64,000 nucleotides of DNA. Source: Streptomyces sp. SID13031 (lineage in GTDB: Bacteria; Actinomycetota; Actinomycetes; Propionibacteriales; Kribbellaceae). The DNA lies in contig NZ_JAAGLV010000001.1 in assembly GCF_010548305.1 (NCBI RefSeq), positions 558,001 to 622,000 of the forward strand. The letters run 5' to 3'. The notes under the pieces are model-generated. The model was not told the origin of the DNA and ran no database searches. It saw nothing but the letters and a program-made list of their open reading frames with translations. Shown one piece after another: positions 34,317 through 42,667 of the stretch; within the stretch, counting starts at the first letter, position 1; each line of letters starts with the position of its first letter. A program made the position numbers and the translations under genes.

Positions 34317-35846
34317 ATGATCGCTGCGCTCTCCCCCCGCGTGCACACCTATCCGCTGCCCTCCATCTATCCCCTCTCCGAGGACTTCGCCGTGACGGTC
34401 AACGGGGAGAACGTGCCGGTGACCGCGTTCGCGCCGGAGCCGGGTGGTGGTGGGGTCGAGTACCACTACGCGCACTTCTCCTTCCGCGGCATGGTGGCCG
34501 TCCAGGTCAGTACCAGGCGCAGGATCACCTCGTACTCCGTCAGCCCACTCGCGTTGGAGATCCCGGCCGAGGTGACCGGGAACCGGCTGACCATCTCGCT
34601 CGACCGCAGCCGGTACCTGATCGTGAAGATCGACGACCTCCGGGAGCTGGTGATCGCGGCGGACCCGGAGGAGGTGGACCCGCCGGACGCCACCGGACCC
34701 GGGATCTTCAACGTCGTCACGGACTTCGATGCCGACCCGACCGGCCAGGCGTCGGCCACGACCGCGGTGCAGTCGGCGATCAATGTGGCGCACGAGGCCG
34801 GTCGTGGCGTGGTCTACGTGCCGGCCGGCGTCTTCAGCATCGGCAATCTCGTCCTGCGTTCGCGGGTGCAGCTCTACCTGGCCGGCGGATCGGTGCTGCG
34901 GGCAACGGGTAACCCGCTGGTCTATGCGACGAAGTTCCGCCACGACAGCCTCTCGATGGACGGCACCTGGCTGATCTCGACCGAGCCCGGGTCATCCGAC
35001 GTCACCATCTCCGGGCGCGGGACGATCGACGGCCAGGGCGCGCGGATGCGCAAGGAGAGCGGCTACCTCAACCATCTGCTGGTGCCGGTCGGCACCAGGG
35101 GAGTCACGGTCGACGGGGTGATCGGCCGGGACTCGGGCTCCTGGGCGTTCCTGCCCAGCCGCTGCTCCGACGTGAAGATCACCAACTACAAGGGTTTCCA
35201 GACCCAGCGCCAGTTCGAGAACGACGTCCTCGATATCAACGAGTGCCAAGATGTCACTGTCCGGCACGTCATCGCGATCTGTGAGGACGACCCGTACTCG
35301 ACCAAGGCGTGGGCAGAGGATGCCAACATCGCGCTCAGCTGGCCGCAGCCGCGGCAGCCGGTCGAGCGGGTGCTGTTCGACGACGTGGTCGCCTGGACCC
35401 ACTGCGCCGCGTTCAAGGTCGGCAACGGTCACTACTCACAGCAGAGCGACATCACCTATCGCAATGGCTACGTCTACAACGCGACCCGCGCGATCGCGAT
35501 CGACCCCTGCTACGGCAGCGAGCCCTGCACCCGGATCGTCTACGAGGACATCGACATCGAGTCCCTCGACCACGACCGCGGCAACCAGAGCTGGCTGCTG
35601 ATCAACACCCGCGAGCGCGGCCTCGGGATCGGCCCGGTCTCCGGCGTACGGATCGAACGGGTCAACGTCCGCGACCCGGGCGGCATGAAACCTCTGGTTG
35701 CCGCAGGCAACGCGGATGGCGCGATCGACGACGTCGTACTGCGAGACGTCGTCATCGAAGGAACGCCGCTGCGGACCTTCGACCAACTCGGCATCAGCCC
35801 CGACCCACACGTCGAACAACCGACCGTCGACTTCGGCAACGGCTGA
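34317..35846 (+). CDS. Intracellular GH28-like beta-helix glycosidase
   Basis: A 509-residue protein with no signal peptide. A beta-sandwich domain (about 8-110, YPLPSIYPLSEDFAVTVNG) precedes a right-handed beta-helix that begins FNVVTDFDADPTGQASATTA and continues QSAINVAHEAGRGVVYVPAG, the usual pectin-lyase-like opening. Candidate acidic residues lie in NDVLDINECQDV and CEDDPYSTKAW, but the textbook GH28 NTD...GHG set is not clear. It likely trims imported oligosaccharides (inference). A GAGG ribosome site lies 5 bases before the ATG. It is divergent from the secreted GH27 gene. Confidence 0.7.
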   Translation: MIAALSPRVHTYPLPSIYPLSEDFAVTVNGENVPVTAFAPEPGGGGVEYHYAHFSFRGMVAVQVSTRRRITSYSVSPLALEIPAEVTGNRLTISLDRSRYLIVKIDDLRELVIAADPEEVDPPDATGPGIFNVVTDFDADPTGQASATTAVQSAINVAHEAGRGVVYVPAGVFSIGNLVLRSRVQLYLAGGSVLRATGNPLVYATKFRHDSLSMDGTWLISTEPGSSDVTISGRGTIDGQGARMRKESGYLNHLLVPVGTRGVTVDGVIGRDSGSWAFLPSRCSDVKITNYKGFQTQRQFENDVLDINECQDVTVRHVIAICEDDPYSTKAWAEDANIALSWPQPRQPVERVLFDDVVAWTHCAAFKVGNGHYSQQSDITYRNGYVYNATRAIAIDPCYGSEPCTRIVYEDIDIESLDHDRGNQSWLLINTRERGLGIGPVSGVRIERVNVRDPGGMKPLVAAGNADGAIDDVVLRDVVIEGTPLRTFDQLGISPDPHVEQPTVDFGNG

Positions 35847-35897
35847 GGAGCCCGGTACTGTCGTAGGGGTCTGACGCGATGGTGATGCGAGGTGTGG

Positions 35898-36590
35898 GTG
35901 AGTAAGGGCTGGTGGTGGCTCGCGGTCGGTGCCGTCGTCGTGGCGGCGTGGGCTGCGCGCGGGGACGATTCGCCGGCTGACACTGCCGCGCCGGCTCAAC
36001 CCACTGCCACGCCTTCGACGCCGAAGCCGTCCGAGTCCGAACCATCCGAGTCCAAACCATCCGGGCCGTCGAAAGCTACGCCCACGGGGATTCCTTCGGA
36101 CTGGTACCGGAACTACGACCCGGCGCAGTTCGCAGTGCAGGTGCGGAAGTCGGCCGGCCGGGCGGACGTCAGCGCGCAGTTGCTGATGGCAATCCTCTAC
36201 AACGAGGACTACAAGCCGCACGATCCGTCGCTGGAACGCTCGTGGCAGCGGATCAAGGAAGGCGCGGCGTTCGGGATCGCCAACATGCATCGGGCCGCCT
36301 TCGACGAGACCAAGCGTGGCCGCTTCGCCGGCCGGCAGTGGGAAGAACTGCCTGACCATCCCGAGCTCGCCATCGAGGCCGCCGCCTGGCATCTGCACGA
36401 CCTGACCGCGCGGCTGGGCAGCCGGCGCGGGAAGTTCAGCAAGGACGAGTTGCTTGCCCTCGGCTACAACGCCGGCGGGGGCAACATGCGGTCCTTCGCG
36501 GCTGGTGCCAAGCCCGGTGCTCAGGCGCAGTCGTATCTCGACAACCTGCACGAGAACTGGGACAAAGCCGCGAAGGCCGTCAGGAACTAG
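35898..36590 (+). CDS. Exported lytic transglycosylase-like (SLT fold) protein
   Basis: A 230-residue protein. An N-terminal membrane anchor (WWWLAVGAVVVAAWAA) is followed by a Ser/Pro/Thr-rich linker (about 30-60) and a lysozyme-like domain: VSAQLLMAILYNEDYKP with the candidate catalytic Glu, AFGIANMHRAAFDE and LLALGYNAGGGNMRSFA (the family's YN-x-G motif). It probably cuts peptidoglycan. The GTG at 35898 follows GAGG at good spacing; a GTG two codons earlier is also possible. It is convergent with the beta-propeller gene, with adjacent stops. Confidence 0.72.
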   Translation: MSKGWWWLAVGAVVVAAWAARGDDSPADTAAPAQPTATPSTPKPSESEPSESKPSGPSKATPTGIPSDWYRNYDPAQFAVQVRKSAGRADVSAQLLMAILYNEDYKPHDPSLERSWQRIKEGAAFGIANMHRAAFDETKRGRFAGRQWEELPDHPELAIEAAAWHLHDLTARLGSRRGKFSKDELLALGYNAGGGNMRSFAAGAKPGAQAQSYLDNLHENWDKAAKAVRN

Positions 36591-37586
36591 CTAGCAGGGC
36601 AGAGTTCCGGCGCGCAGCGCATGGTTGCTGGTGTTGTCGTCGTCCGACCAGACGACTGCCTTGCGACCGGCCGAGCAGGTCGACTGCGGGGCGATGGCGA
36701 AGCCCTCGTTGTTGAGGTTGGACATCCCGGACGGCCGGTTGTACGTCGCTGTGACAGCGAACTTGCCCTGCGCGTTGAGGTCGAGCGTCTTCGTCTGCCC
36801 CTGGCAACTGTTGTCGCAGACCGCCCACAGGTGACCGGTCTCGGACTCGAACTCGAGGTCCATCACCGCGGAGAAGCCAGTGGCGATCGTTGCGACCCGG
36901 GTGTACGCGCTGCTGGACTGGTTGAGGGCGTAGGCGTAGATCGTCGCGTTGTCCTCGAGGCCGACGAAGTACAGGCCGGTGCCGTGACCGGCGTAACTGG
37001 CGGGGGAGTAGACCGCGCCGGTGTGCTCGTCGCGGAAGCCGTGCGCGGTGAGGAAGGAGTCGGGGATCCAGGAGATGCCTTCGAGGCCGCCGTTGGGGTC
37101 CACGTCGGGCAGGTCATCGGTGAGGTTCCACTCGCGGTTCGCGTTGAGCGAGGACGCAGTCGAGGTGGCGTCGAAGCGCAGTACCTTCAGCAGGCTGTTG
37201 TCGTCGTCCTTGTTGTCCCGCTCGGTCGCGGCTACGAGCCCATCGGGAGTGATGACCACACCTTCGGCATCCGGATCGCCCTTGCCGTTGCTGTAGTGCA
37301 GCGTGCGCCCACCGACCGAGTCCGGCTTCCACGTCGCCCCGCTGGGGACAAGGCGGTAAGCCTTCCCAGGGCCGTTGTTCACCGCCCACAGGACAGTCGG
37401 GGTCTGGAAGGAGAGGCCGCTCAGGTTCTTCCCGAACACGTTGCTGCCGTCAGCGGTGGTGACAGCGGATCCACCCGGCCAGCTGGTCGCCGCCTGAGCG
37501 CTCCAGCCGGCCGAAGTACCGGAGATCCCGAGTCCCGCAACAGCCAGAGCCACCACCGTGAGTCGTGCTTTTCCGAGCCAGCTCAT
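36591..37586 (-). CDS. Secreted beta-propeller protein
   Basis: A 331-residue precursor: signal segment ARLTVVALAVAGLGISGTSA, then repeated propeller blades, for example PTVLWAVNNGPGKAYRLVPS, DPDAEGVVITPDGLVAATER, FSAVMDLEFESETGHLWAVC and NLNNEGFAIAPQSTCSAGRK. The blades resemble SdiA-regulated/phytase-like esterase propellers. Four cysteines near the C-terminus could form disulfides. The function is unknown. An AGAGAGG site lies upstream of the ATG. Confidence 0.72.
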   Translation of the reverse strand: MSWLGKARLTVVALAVAGLGISGTSAGWSAQAATSWPGGSAVTTADGSNVFGKNLSGLSFQTPTVLWAVNNGPGKAYRLVPSGATWKPDSVGGRTLHYSNGKGDPDAEGVVITPDGLVAATERDNKDDDNSLLKVLRFDATSTASSLNANREWNLTDDLPDVDPNGGLEGISWIPDSFLTAHGFRDEHTGAVYSPASYAGHGTGLYFVGLEDNATIYAYALNQSSSAYTRVATIATGFSAVMDLEFESETGHLWAVCDNSCQGQTKTLDLNAQGKFAVTATYNRPSGMSNLNNEGFAIAPQSTCSAGRKAVVWSDDDNTSNHALRAGTLPC

Positions 37587-37706
37587 CTCAGTCCTCTCTA
37601 GAAGGGCAACCGCCCGAGTCTCTATTGCCCCGACGACCACCATCTGAACAACCGACGTCGAGAAGTAGTCGGCTCCGAGCGAGGTTCGCGGTGGCGCTCC
37701 GGGTGC

Positions 37707-38723
37707 ATGATCGGACCCATGGAGAACAGCGGCGACCTCGAGTCGATGCTCATGGGGTACCGGGTCTCCGCGGCGCTCAGCGTCGCGGCCGAGCTCGGAC
37801 TGTCGGATGAACTGGCCACCGGGCCGCGGACTGTCGCGGAGCTGGCGACCGCGGTCGGGGCGGACGAGGAGACGCTGGCCCGGTTGGTGCGCGTGCTGGT
37901 CACGGTCGGGGTGTACGCAGACAACGACGGTGCCGTCAGCAACACGCCGCTCGGCGAAGGGCTGCGATCGGGCGTCCCCGGTACGCAGCGCCCGCTCGCC
38001 CGGACGCTCCAGGATCCAGCGCTCTGGGCGGCCTGGGGGCATCTCGGTCACAGCGTCCGTACCGGTGAGACCGCGTTCGAGGCGCTGCACGGTGTCGATG
38101 TCTGGACGTATCGGCAGCGGCAGCCGGAGCACAACGCGATCTTCAACGACAACATGACCGCGCGCAGCTGGAAGATCGCGGGAGCGGTCGCGGCCGCGTA
38201 TGACTTCTCCGGGTTCCACACGGTTGTCGACGTCGGCGGCGGCCAGGGGATCGTGCTCGACGCCGTACTACGCAGCAACGACCACCTCACCGGCACGGTG
38301 TTCGACCGCGAACACGTCGTCGCCACCGAGCCCGAGACCGCGGCCCTCGCGCCGCGATGGTCAGCCGCGGCCGGTGATTTCTTCGCGGAGGTCCCGCCCG
38401 CGGACGTCTACCTGCTCAAGTCGATCCTGCACGACTGGCCGGACGACCGTTGCGTCGAGATCCTCCGCGTCTGCGCCGAGTCGCTGAACCCGGGCGGCGC
38501 GATCCTGGTCATCGAGGCGGTCCTCGGCCAACCCGGCCACGAGGCCGACGCCGCGTTCTCCGACCTCAACATGCTCGTACTCCCGGGCGGCCGCGAGCGG
38601 ACCGAAGACCAGTACGCCGCCCTCTTCGCCGCCGCCGGCCTGCAACTGACCCGCCTCGTCGACACCCCCACCAGAATGTCGATCCTGGAAGCCGTCAAGG
38701 CCGGGCCGCTGGATCGCGCGTGA
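37707..38723 (+). CDS. SAM-dependent O-methyltransferase (acetylserotonin/TcmN-type)
   Basis: A 338-residue enzyme. The N-terminal winged-helix dimerisation region (GYRVSAALSVAAELGLSDEL, then TVAELATAVGADEETLARLV) precedes a Rossmann SAM fold: VVDVGGGQGIVL (motif I), AAGDFFAEVPPADVYLLKSI and LHDWPDDRCVEIL with the likely catalytic His. It methylates a hydroxyl of an aromatic or polyketide-type small molecule. No biosynthetic cluster is adjacent. A second ATG four codons in (37719) is an equal start candidate. Confidence 0.85.
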   Translation: MIGPMENSGDLESMLMGYRVSAALSVAAELGLSDELATGPRTVAELATAVGADEETLARLVRVLVTVGVYADNDGAVSNTPLGEGLRSGVPGTQRPLARTLQDPALWAAWGHLGHSVRTGETAFEALHGVDVWTYRQRQPEHNAIFNDNMTARSWKIAGAVAAAYDFSGFHTVVDVGGGQGIVLDAVLRSNDHLTGTVFDREHVVATEPETAALAPRWSAAAGDFFAEVPPADVYLLKSILHDWPDDRCVEILRVCAESLNPGGAILVIEAVLGQPGHEADAAFSDLNMLVLPGGRERTEDQYAALFAAAGLQLTRLVDTPTRMSILEAVKAGPLDRA

Positions 38724-38735
38724 CAGGATGTCGAG

Positions 38736-39470
38736 GTGCGTTTCTACTCTGGTGCGTCCGCTGCTGGTGACGAGGCGATGGAGCTGGCGATCGCCCATGC
38801 GATGGTGCGACGGGCTTCGAGTGGTGGGGTGAGCGAGGCGCTGCGGATCTACCGGCCGGCGGCGCCTGTGGTGGTGTTCGGGCGGCGGGATACGCGGCTG
38901 CCCGGTTTCGGGGCCGCGGTGCGGGCGGCACGGTCGGCTGGGTTCGAGCCGGTGGTACGGGCTGTCGGTGGGCGTCCGGTCGCCTATACGCCCCAAGCGC
39001 TGGTGGTGGACCACGTCAAGCATGAACCTCTCGCCCCCGATGGACTGGAGAGCCGGTTCCAGTACTTCGGTTCGTTGTACGCGGGCATCCTCGGCGACGT
39101 CGGCGTCGACGCGCGGGTGGGGGCCGTGCCAGGGGAGTACTGTCCGGGCGCCCACAGCGTCAACGCCCGGGGCGTCGTGAAGCTCGTCGGCACGGGCCAA
39201 CGCGTCGTCCGCAACGGCTGGCTCTTCAGCACGCTCATCGTGCTAGGAGACGACGACCTGCTCCGGCCACTCCTGACCGACATCTACGCCCAGCTCGACC
39301 TCCCCTTCGACGCGGCGTCGGTCGGCTCGCTCTCGTCGGAGGTCCCCGGCTTCGACGCGGACACCTTCGAGCAGCGGGTCACCACGGCGTACGGCGTACT
39401 GGAACAAACGCCTATCGACGAGGCGACAAGAGAACTCGCGACCTCACTCGTCACCGACCATCGGGCGTGA
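38736..39470 (+). CDS. Lipoate-protein ligase A-like protein (BPL/LplA/LipB fold)
   Basis: A 244-residue protein of the biotin/lipoate protein ligase fold. ALRIYRPAAPVVVFGRRDTR is the N-terminal strand-turn; VVRAVGGRPVAYTPQALVVD is the RRxxGG-type loop; CPGAHSVNARGVVKLVGTGQ contains the conserved catalytic Lys. It could attach lipoate or octanoate, or be an amidotransferase of the LipL type. It starts 12 bases after the methyltransferase gene and overlaps the truncated hydrolase gene by 20 bases at its 3' end. Confidence 0.8.
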   Translation: MRFYSGASAAGDEAMELAIAHAMVRRASSGGVSEALRIYRPAAPVVVFGRRDTRLPGFGAAVRAARSAGFEPVVRAVGGRPVAYTPQALVVDHVKHEPLAPDGLESRFQYFGSLYAGILGDVGVDARVGAVPGEYCPGAHSVNARGVVKLVGTGQRVVRNGWLFSTLIVLGDDDLLRPLLTDIYAQLDLPFDAASVGSLSSEVPGFDADTFEQRVTTAYGVLEQTPIDEATRELATSLVTDHRA

Positions 39471-39948
39471 TGGTCTTCTCGAAGAAGGCCTGTACGAGAG
39501 CGGGCGCGATGCCGTGGGGGTGGTGGTCGGCGCCGGGACGGACAACCGCCTCCGAAGGGCCGCCCAGCTCGGTGTACTTCGCCAGGAGGGGCTCGGAGTT
39601 CTCGTCGGCCGGTACCGCGTGGTCGGCGTCTCCATAGGCGACCAGGAGTGGGATCCGGGCGGCGGCCAACGGGGCGAGCTTGCTGATCGGGCTGACGGCC
39701 GCGACGCCATCGAGGTCGGTCGCGTCCAGCCCGTAGATGTCGAGCAGCTGCCGCCACTCCGCGGGCGCACCCTTGCCGCGCCCGAGACCGCCCGGCCAGC
39801 TCCGCAGGTCGCAGACGGCGTTGTCGAGATAGATCCCGCCGACGCCCTCCGGGGGAGCTGCCACTCGGACCGTGACACCGTCGATCTCCCGGGTCCGCGA
39901 CGGGTAGCGTTCCCGGTAGCTGCCGGCGGGTGTCCAGGAACTGAGCAT
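39451..39948 (-). pseudogene. Internally deleted alpha/beta hydrolase remnant
   Basis: A 165-residue frame. The second part (IYLDNAVCDLRSWPGGLGRG, then PLLVAYGDADHAVPADENSE and PGADHHPHGI) is the C-terminal half of an alpha/beta hydrolase, with acid Asp and catalytic His still present. The usual N-terminal core strands and the G-x-S-x-G nucleophile segment are missing: about 35 residues (YRERYPSRTREIDGVTVRVA) run straight into the second half. The frame is intact and has a promoter-like TTGACG upstream, so it may still be expressed, but a hydrolase without its nucleophile should be inactive. Confidence 0.6.
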
Positions 39949-39982
39949 CGTGACCCTTTTCGATCTGGGTGCGGACGGTTAG

Positions 39983-40000
39983 TTAACTGCGTCAATAATC
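39983..40000. promoter_or_regulatory. Shared 18-bp motif between hydrolase remnant and second GH27 (copy 2)
   Basis: TTAACTGCGTCAATAATC, with AGTTAACT as a perfect palindrome at its start (39981-39988). It matches the motif upstream of the first GH27 gene at 16 of 18 positions. On the minus strand it again supplies a TTGACG -35 element facing the hydrolase remnant. Confidence 0.55.
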
Positions 40001-40026
40001 TCGGGTCCCGATCTTGACTTCGGGTT

Positions 40027-40062
40027 CCTGAGGCCTCAGGGTTCCAATATCCTATCCGATAT
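40027..40062. promoter_or_regulatory. Two palindromes upstream of the second GH27 gene
   Basis: CCTGAGGCCTCAGG (40027-40040) is a perfect 14-bp palindrome flanked by two GGGTTCC direct repeats. ATATC-CTATCC-GATAT (40047-40062) follows. Both lie within 75 bases of the ATG and are candidate operators or hairpin-forming leader elements. Confidence 0.4.
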
Positions 40063-40099
40063 GCGGCTGTTGCCCCGCCGCTAAGTGAGGTCACCGAAC

Positions 40100-42616
40100 A
40101 TGGCCAGGTTCCTTCGTAACAAGGTGGCGCGAGGTGTGCTCGTGGGGGTGCTCGCTGCTGCCGTCCTCCCGGTCGGCTTGACCGCCTCGGCTGCTCAGGG
40201 TCCGCACGGGACGCCGCCCGCGCCGGGCGCTGCCAAAGCCGACACCACGACGAGTACCACGAACAGCAGCATCTCCATGCCGGCGAACGTCATCACCACG
40301 GGGAGCCCGTCGCTGGGGCCCGCGGGGGCGGCGGCGGCGAAGCCCTACATGGGGTGGAGCAGCTACAGCATGCAGGTGTACTCGAACGACGGCGGCAACT
40401 GGATCAATGCGGCCCAGATCATCGCCCAGTCGGATGCGATGCACCAGAAGCTTCAGCCGTACGGCTACAAGAACATCAACATCGACGCGGCCTGGAACGG
40501 CGGCACCGACGAGTACGGCCGGCCGGTGCCGAGCACGAAGCTGTACCCGAACGGGTTCCAGGCGGTGATCGACCACATCCATGCGAATGGCCAGAAGGTC
40601 GGCATCTACAGCATTCCCGGGATCTCGAAGGAGATGCTGGACGCCAACCTTCCCGTCTACGGCCACCCGGAGTGCCGGACGGGCAGCCTGGCCAAGCAGC
40701 CGCTGCAGCAGGGCGACTACTGGGGCTTCGGCTACCGCGTCGACATGGCGAACCCGTGCGCCCAGAAGTACATCGACTCGATCGTCGACCTGATGGCCTC
40801 GTGGGGTATCGACTTCCTGAAGTTCGACAGCGTCACGCCGGGCTCCGGCAAGAACGACCTGTCGCTCGACGCCCGTGACGAGGTCAAGGGCTGGTCGCAG
40901 GCGCTGGCCCGGCACAAGATCTGGCTCGAGCTGTCCTGGGCGCTCGACATCAACTACGCCGACTACTGGAAGTCCGTGGCCAACGGCTGGCGGGTCGACT
41001 GGGACGTCGAGTGCTACTGCCCTGGTGAGGCACTCACGGCGTGGCCGAACATCTCCCGGCTCTTCCCGAAGGCGGCCGACTGGTGGCGGCACGCGGGACC
41101 CGGTGGCTGGAACGACTTCGACTCCCTGAACGTCGGCAACGGCACGATGGACGGGATGACCAAGGACGAGCGCCGGACGGCGGCAACGCTGTGGGCCGTC
41201 TCCGCGGTTCCGTTCTATATCGGCAACGACATGACCAAGCTCGACCAGTACGGCGTGGAGCTGCTCACCAACCCCGAGGTCATCGGGGTCAACCAGGCCG
41301 GGCGTCCCGCGCAGCCGGTGTCGACCAAGACGAACCGGCAGGTCTGGTACTCGCTGAACGCCGACAGCTCCTACACCGTTGCCATGTTCAACCTCGGTAC
41401 CACCGAGGCCAACATGACGGCGAACTTCGCGGATCTCGGGCTGGACAGCCCGGCGACGGTGCGCGACCTGTGGGCCAGGAAGGACCTGGGACAGGCCACC
41501 ACCAGCTACACCGCGGCGGTCGTCCCCCCGCACGGCGTCCGGCTGTTCAAGGTCACGCCGAACAAGAAGGGCGCGATCCGCGTCAACGACGATGACCTGC
41601 GCGTCGCTTACCAGGGCGCCTGGCAGCGCAACGGCAACAACGAGGTCCCGGCGGTCTCGGAGCCGCTGGCCGTCACGGTGACCGACTCGGGCGCCCAGGC
41701 ACCCCAGGCCGCCGCGACCTCCGGCGTACGGACCGTCGAGTTGAACAACGACGACCCGGGCATCGTCTACACGGGTTCGTGGAGCCGGAGTACCGGCCGT
41801 GGACTGGGCGACTACCAGGACGACGTGCAGTACACCGAGGGCAATGGCGACGCGTTCTCGTACAGCTTCGTCGGGAACGGCGTCGACTACATCACCGAGA
41901 AGGACACCTCGCAGGGTGAGGTCGAGATCTATGTCGACGGCGCCTTGAAGGCGACCGTGGACACCCACGCCGACTCGCGGTCCGCGCAGCAGCTGGTCTA
42001 CAGCATCTCGGATCTGCCGAACGGCAGCCACACGATCCGCGGGGTGAAGAAGTCTGGCCAGTTCATGCTGGTCGACAAGCTGGTCGTCCGGCAGGAGAGC
42101 CTGCTGAACCCCGGTACCGCGGGCTTCGACAAGGCGGCTCAGGCTGACGTGACCACGGAGATCGGTCGCGATCCGGGCGAGCTGGTCTCGATCGCCAACG
42201 CCGGCAAGGTGCTCGTCAAGGGCACCGACTACACCCTCGCGGGCAAGGTCGTGACGATCAAGAAGGCGTACCTCGCGACGCAGCCGGTCGGCAGCACGAA
42301 GCTGGACTTCAGCTTCCGCGGCGACTACCGCGACGACGTCCACGCCGCGACGGTGAACGGCGCGGCCTTCGAGTTCGCCTTCAAGGGAACCGGCGTCGAC
42401 TGGGTCACCGCGCTGGCGCCGGATCAGGGTGAAGCCGACGTCTTCATCGACAACGTGCTCGTCCGCCGGGTGAACCTGTCCAACCCGGTTCGGGTCACCA
42501 ACCGCCAGGTCTTCACCCAAGCCGGGTTGAAGGATGGCAACCACACCCTGAAGGTGGTGAAGGTCTCCGGAGACGTCCTCCGCACAGACCAGCTCCGCTA
42601 CACGTTCGGGAAGTAG
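40100..42616 (+). CDS. Secreted multidomain GH27 alpha-galactosidase with CBM_X2 and repeat modules
   Basis: An 838-residue precursor: signal region (RGVLVGVLAAAVLPVGLTAS), a Thr/Ser-rich linker, and a GH27 barrel from KPYMGWSSYS (about 81). The nucleophile is Asp243 in FLKFDSV and the acid/base Asp302 in RVDWDVECYC. After the barrel come a beta-sandwich module (DDPGIVYTGSWSRSTG, EVEIYVDGALKATVD), a CBM_X2-type Ig module (QADVTTEIGRDPGELVSIAN, GTDYTLAGKVVTIKKAYLAT) and a second sandwich (TGVDWVTALAPDQGEADVFI). This suggests action on insoluble galactose-containing polymers. It is only distantly like the first GH27 protein, and a strong terminator follows. Confidence 0.9.
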   Translation: MARFLRNKVARGVLVGVLAAAVLPVGLTASAAQGPHGTPPAPGAAKADTTTSTTNSSISMPANVITTGSPSLGPAGAAAAKPYMGWSSYSMQVYSNDGGNWINAAQIIAQSDAMHQKLQPYGYKNINIDAAWNGGTDEYGRPVPSTKLYPNGFQAVIDHIHANGQKVGIYSIPGISKEMLDANLPVYGHPECRTGSLAKQPLQQGDYWGFGYRVDMANPCAQKYIDSIVDLMASWGIDFLKFDSVTPGSGKNDLSLDARDEVKGWSQALARHKIWLELSWALDINYADYWKSVANGWRVDWDVECYCPGEALTAWPNISRLFPKAADWWRHAGPGGWNDFDSLNVGNGTMDGMTKDERRTAATLWAVSAVPFYIGNDMTKLDQYGVELLTNPEVIGVNQAGRPAQPVSTKTNRQVWYSLNADSSYTVAMFNLGTTEANMTANFADLGLDSPATVRDLWARKDLGQATTSYTAAVVPPHGVRLFKVTPNKKGAIRVNDDDLRVAYQGAWQRNGNNEVPAVSEPLAVTVTDSGAQAPQAAATSGVRTVELNNDDPGIVYTGSWSRSTGRGLGDYQDDVQYTEGNGDAFSYSFVGNGVDYITEKDTSQGEVEIYVDGALKATVDTHADSRSAQQLVYSISDLPNGSHTIRGVKKSGQFMLVDKLVVRQESLLNPGTAGFDKAAQADVTTEIGRDPGELVSIANAGKVLVKGTDYTLAGKVVTIKKAYLATQPVGSTKLDFSFRGDYRDDVHAATVNGAAFEFAFKGTGVDWVTALAPDQGEADVFIDNVLVRRVNLSNPVRVTNRQVFTQAGLKDGNHTLKVVKVSGDVLRTDQLRYTFGK

Positions 42617-42622
42617 GCAGAA

Positions 42623-42659
42623 CCCCTTGGGGTGGTCCCCTTCCGGGCCACCCCAAGGG
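42623..42659. terminator. Strong bidirectional terminator
   Basis: CCCTTGGGGTGG and CCACCCCAAGGG make a perfect 12-bp stem with a 12-base loop, centred between the convergent GH27 and epoxide hydrolase genes. Confidence 0.8.
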
Positions 42660-42667
42660 CGTTTGGG

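Noticed and set aside
40091..42544. 817-residue frame antisense to the large GH27 gene
   Set aside because: No domain pattern, low-complexity composition; the plus strand has intact catalytic motifs and modules.
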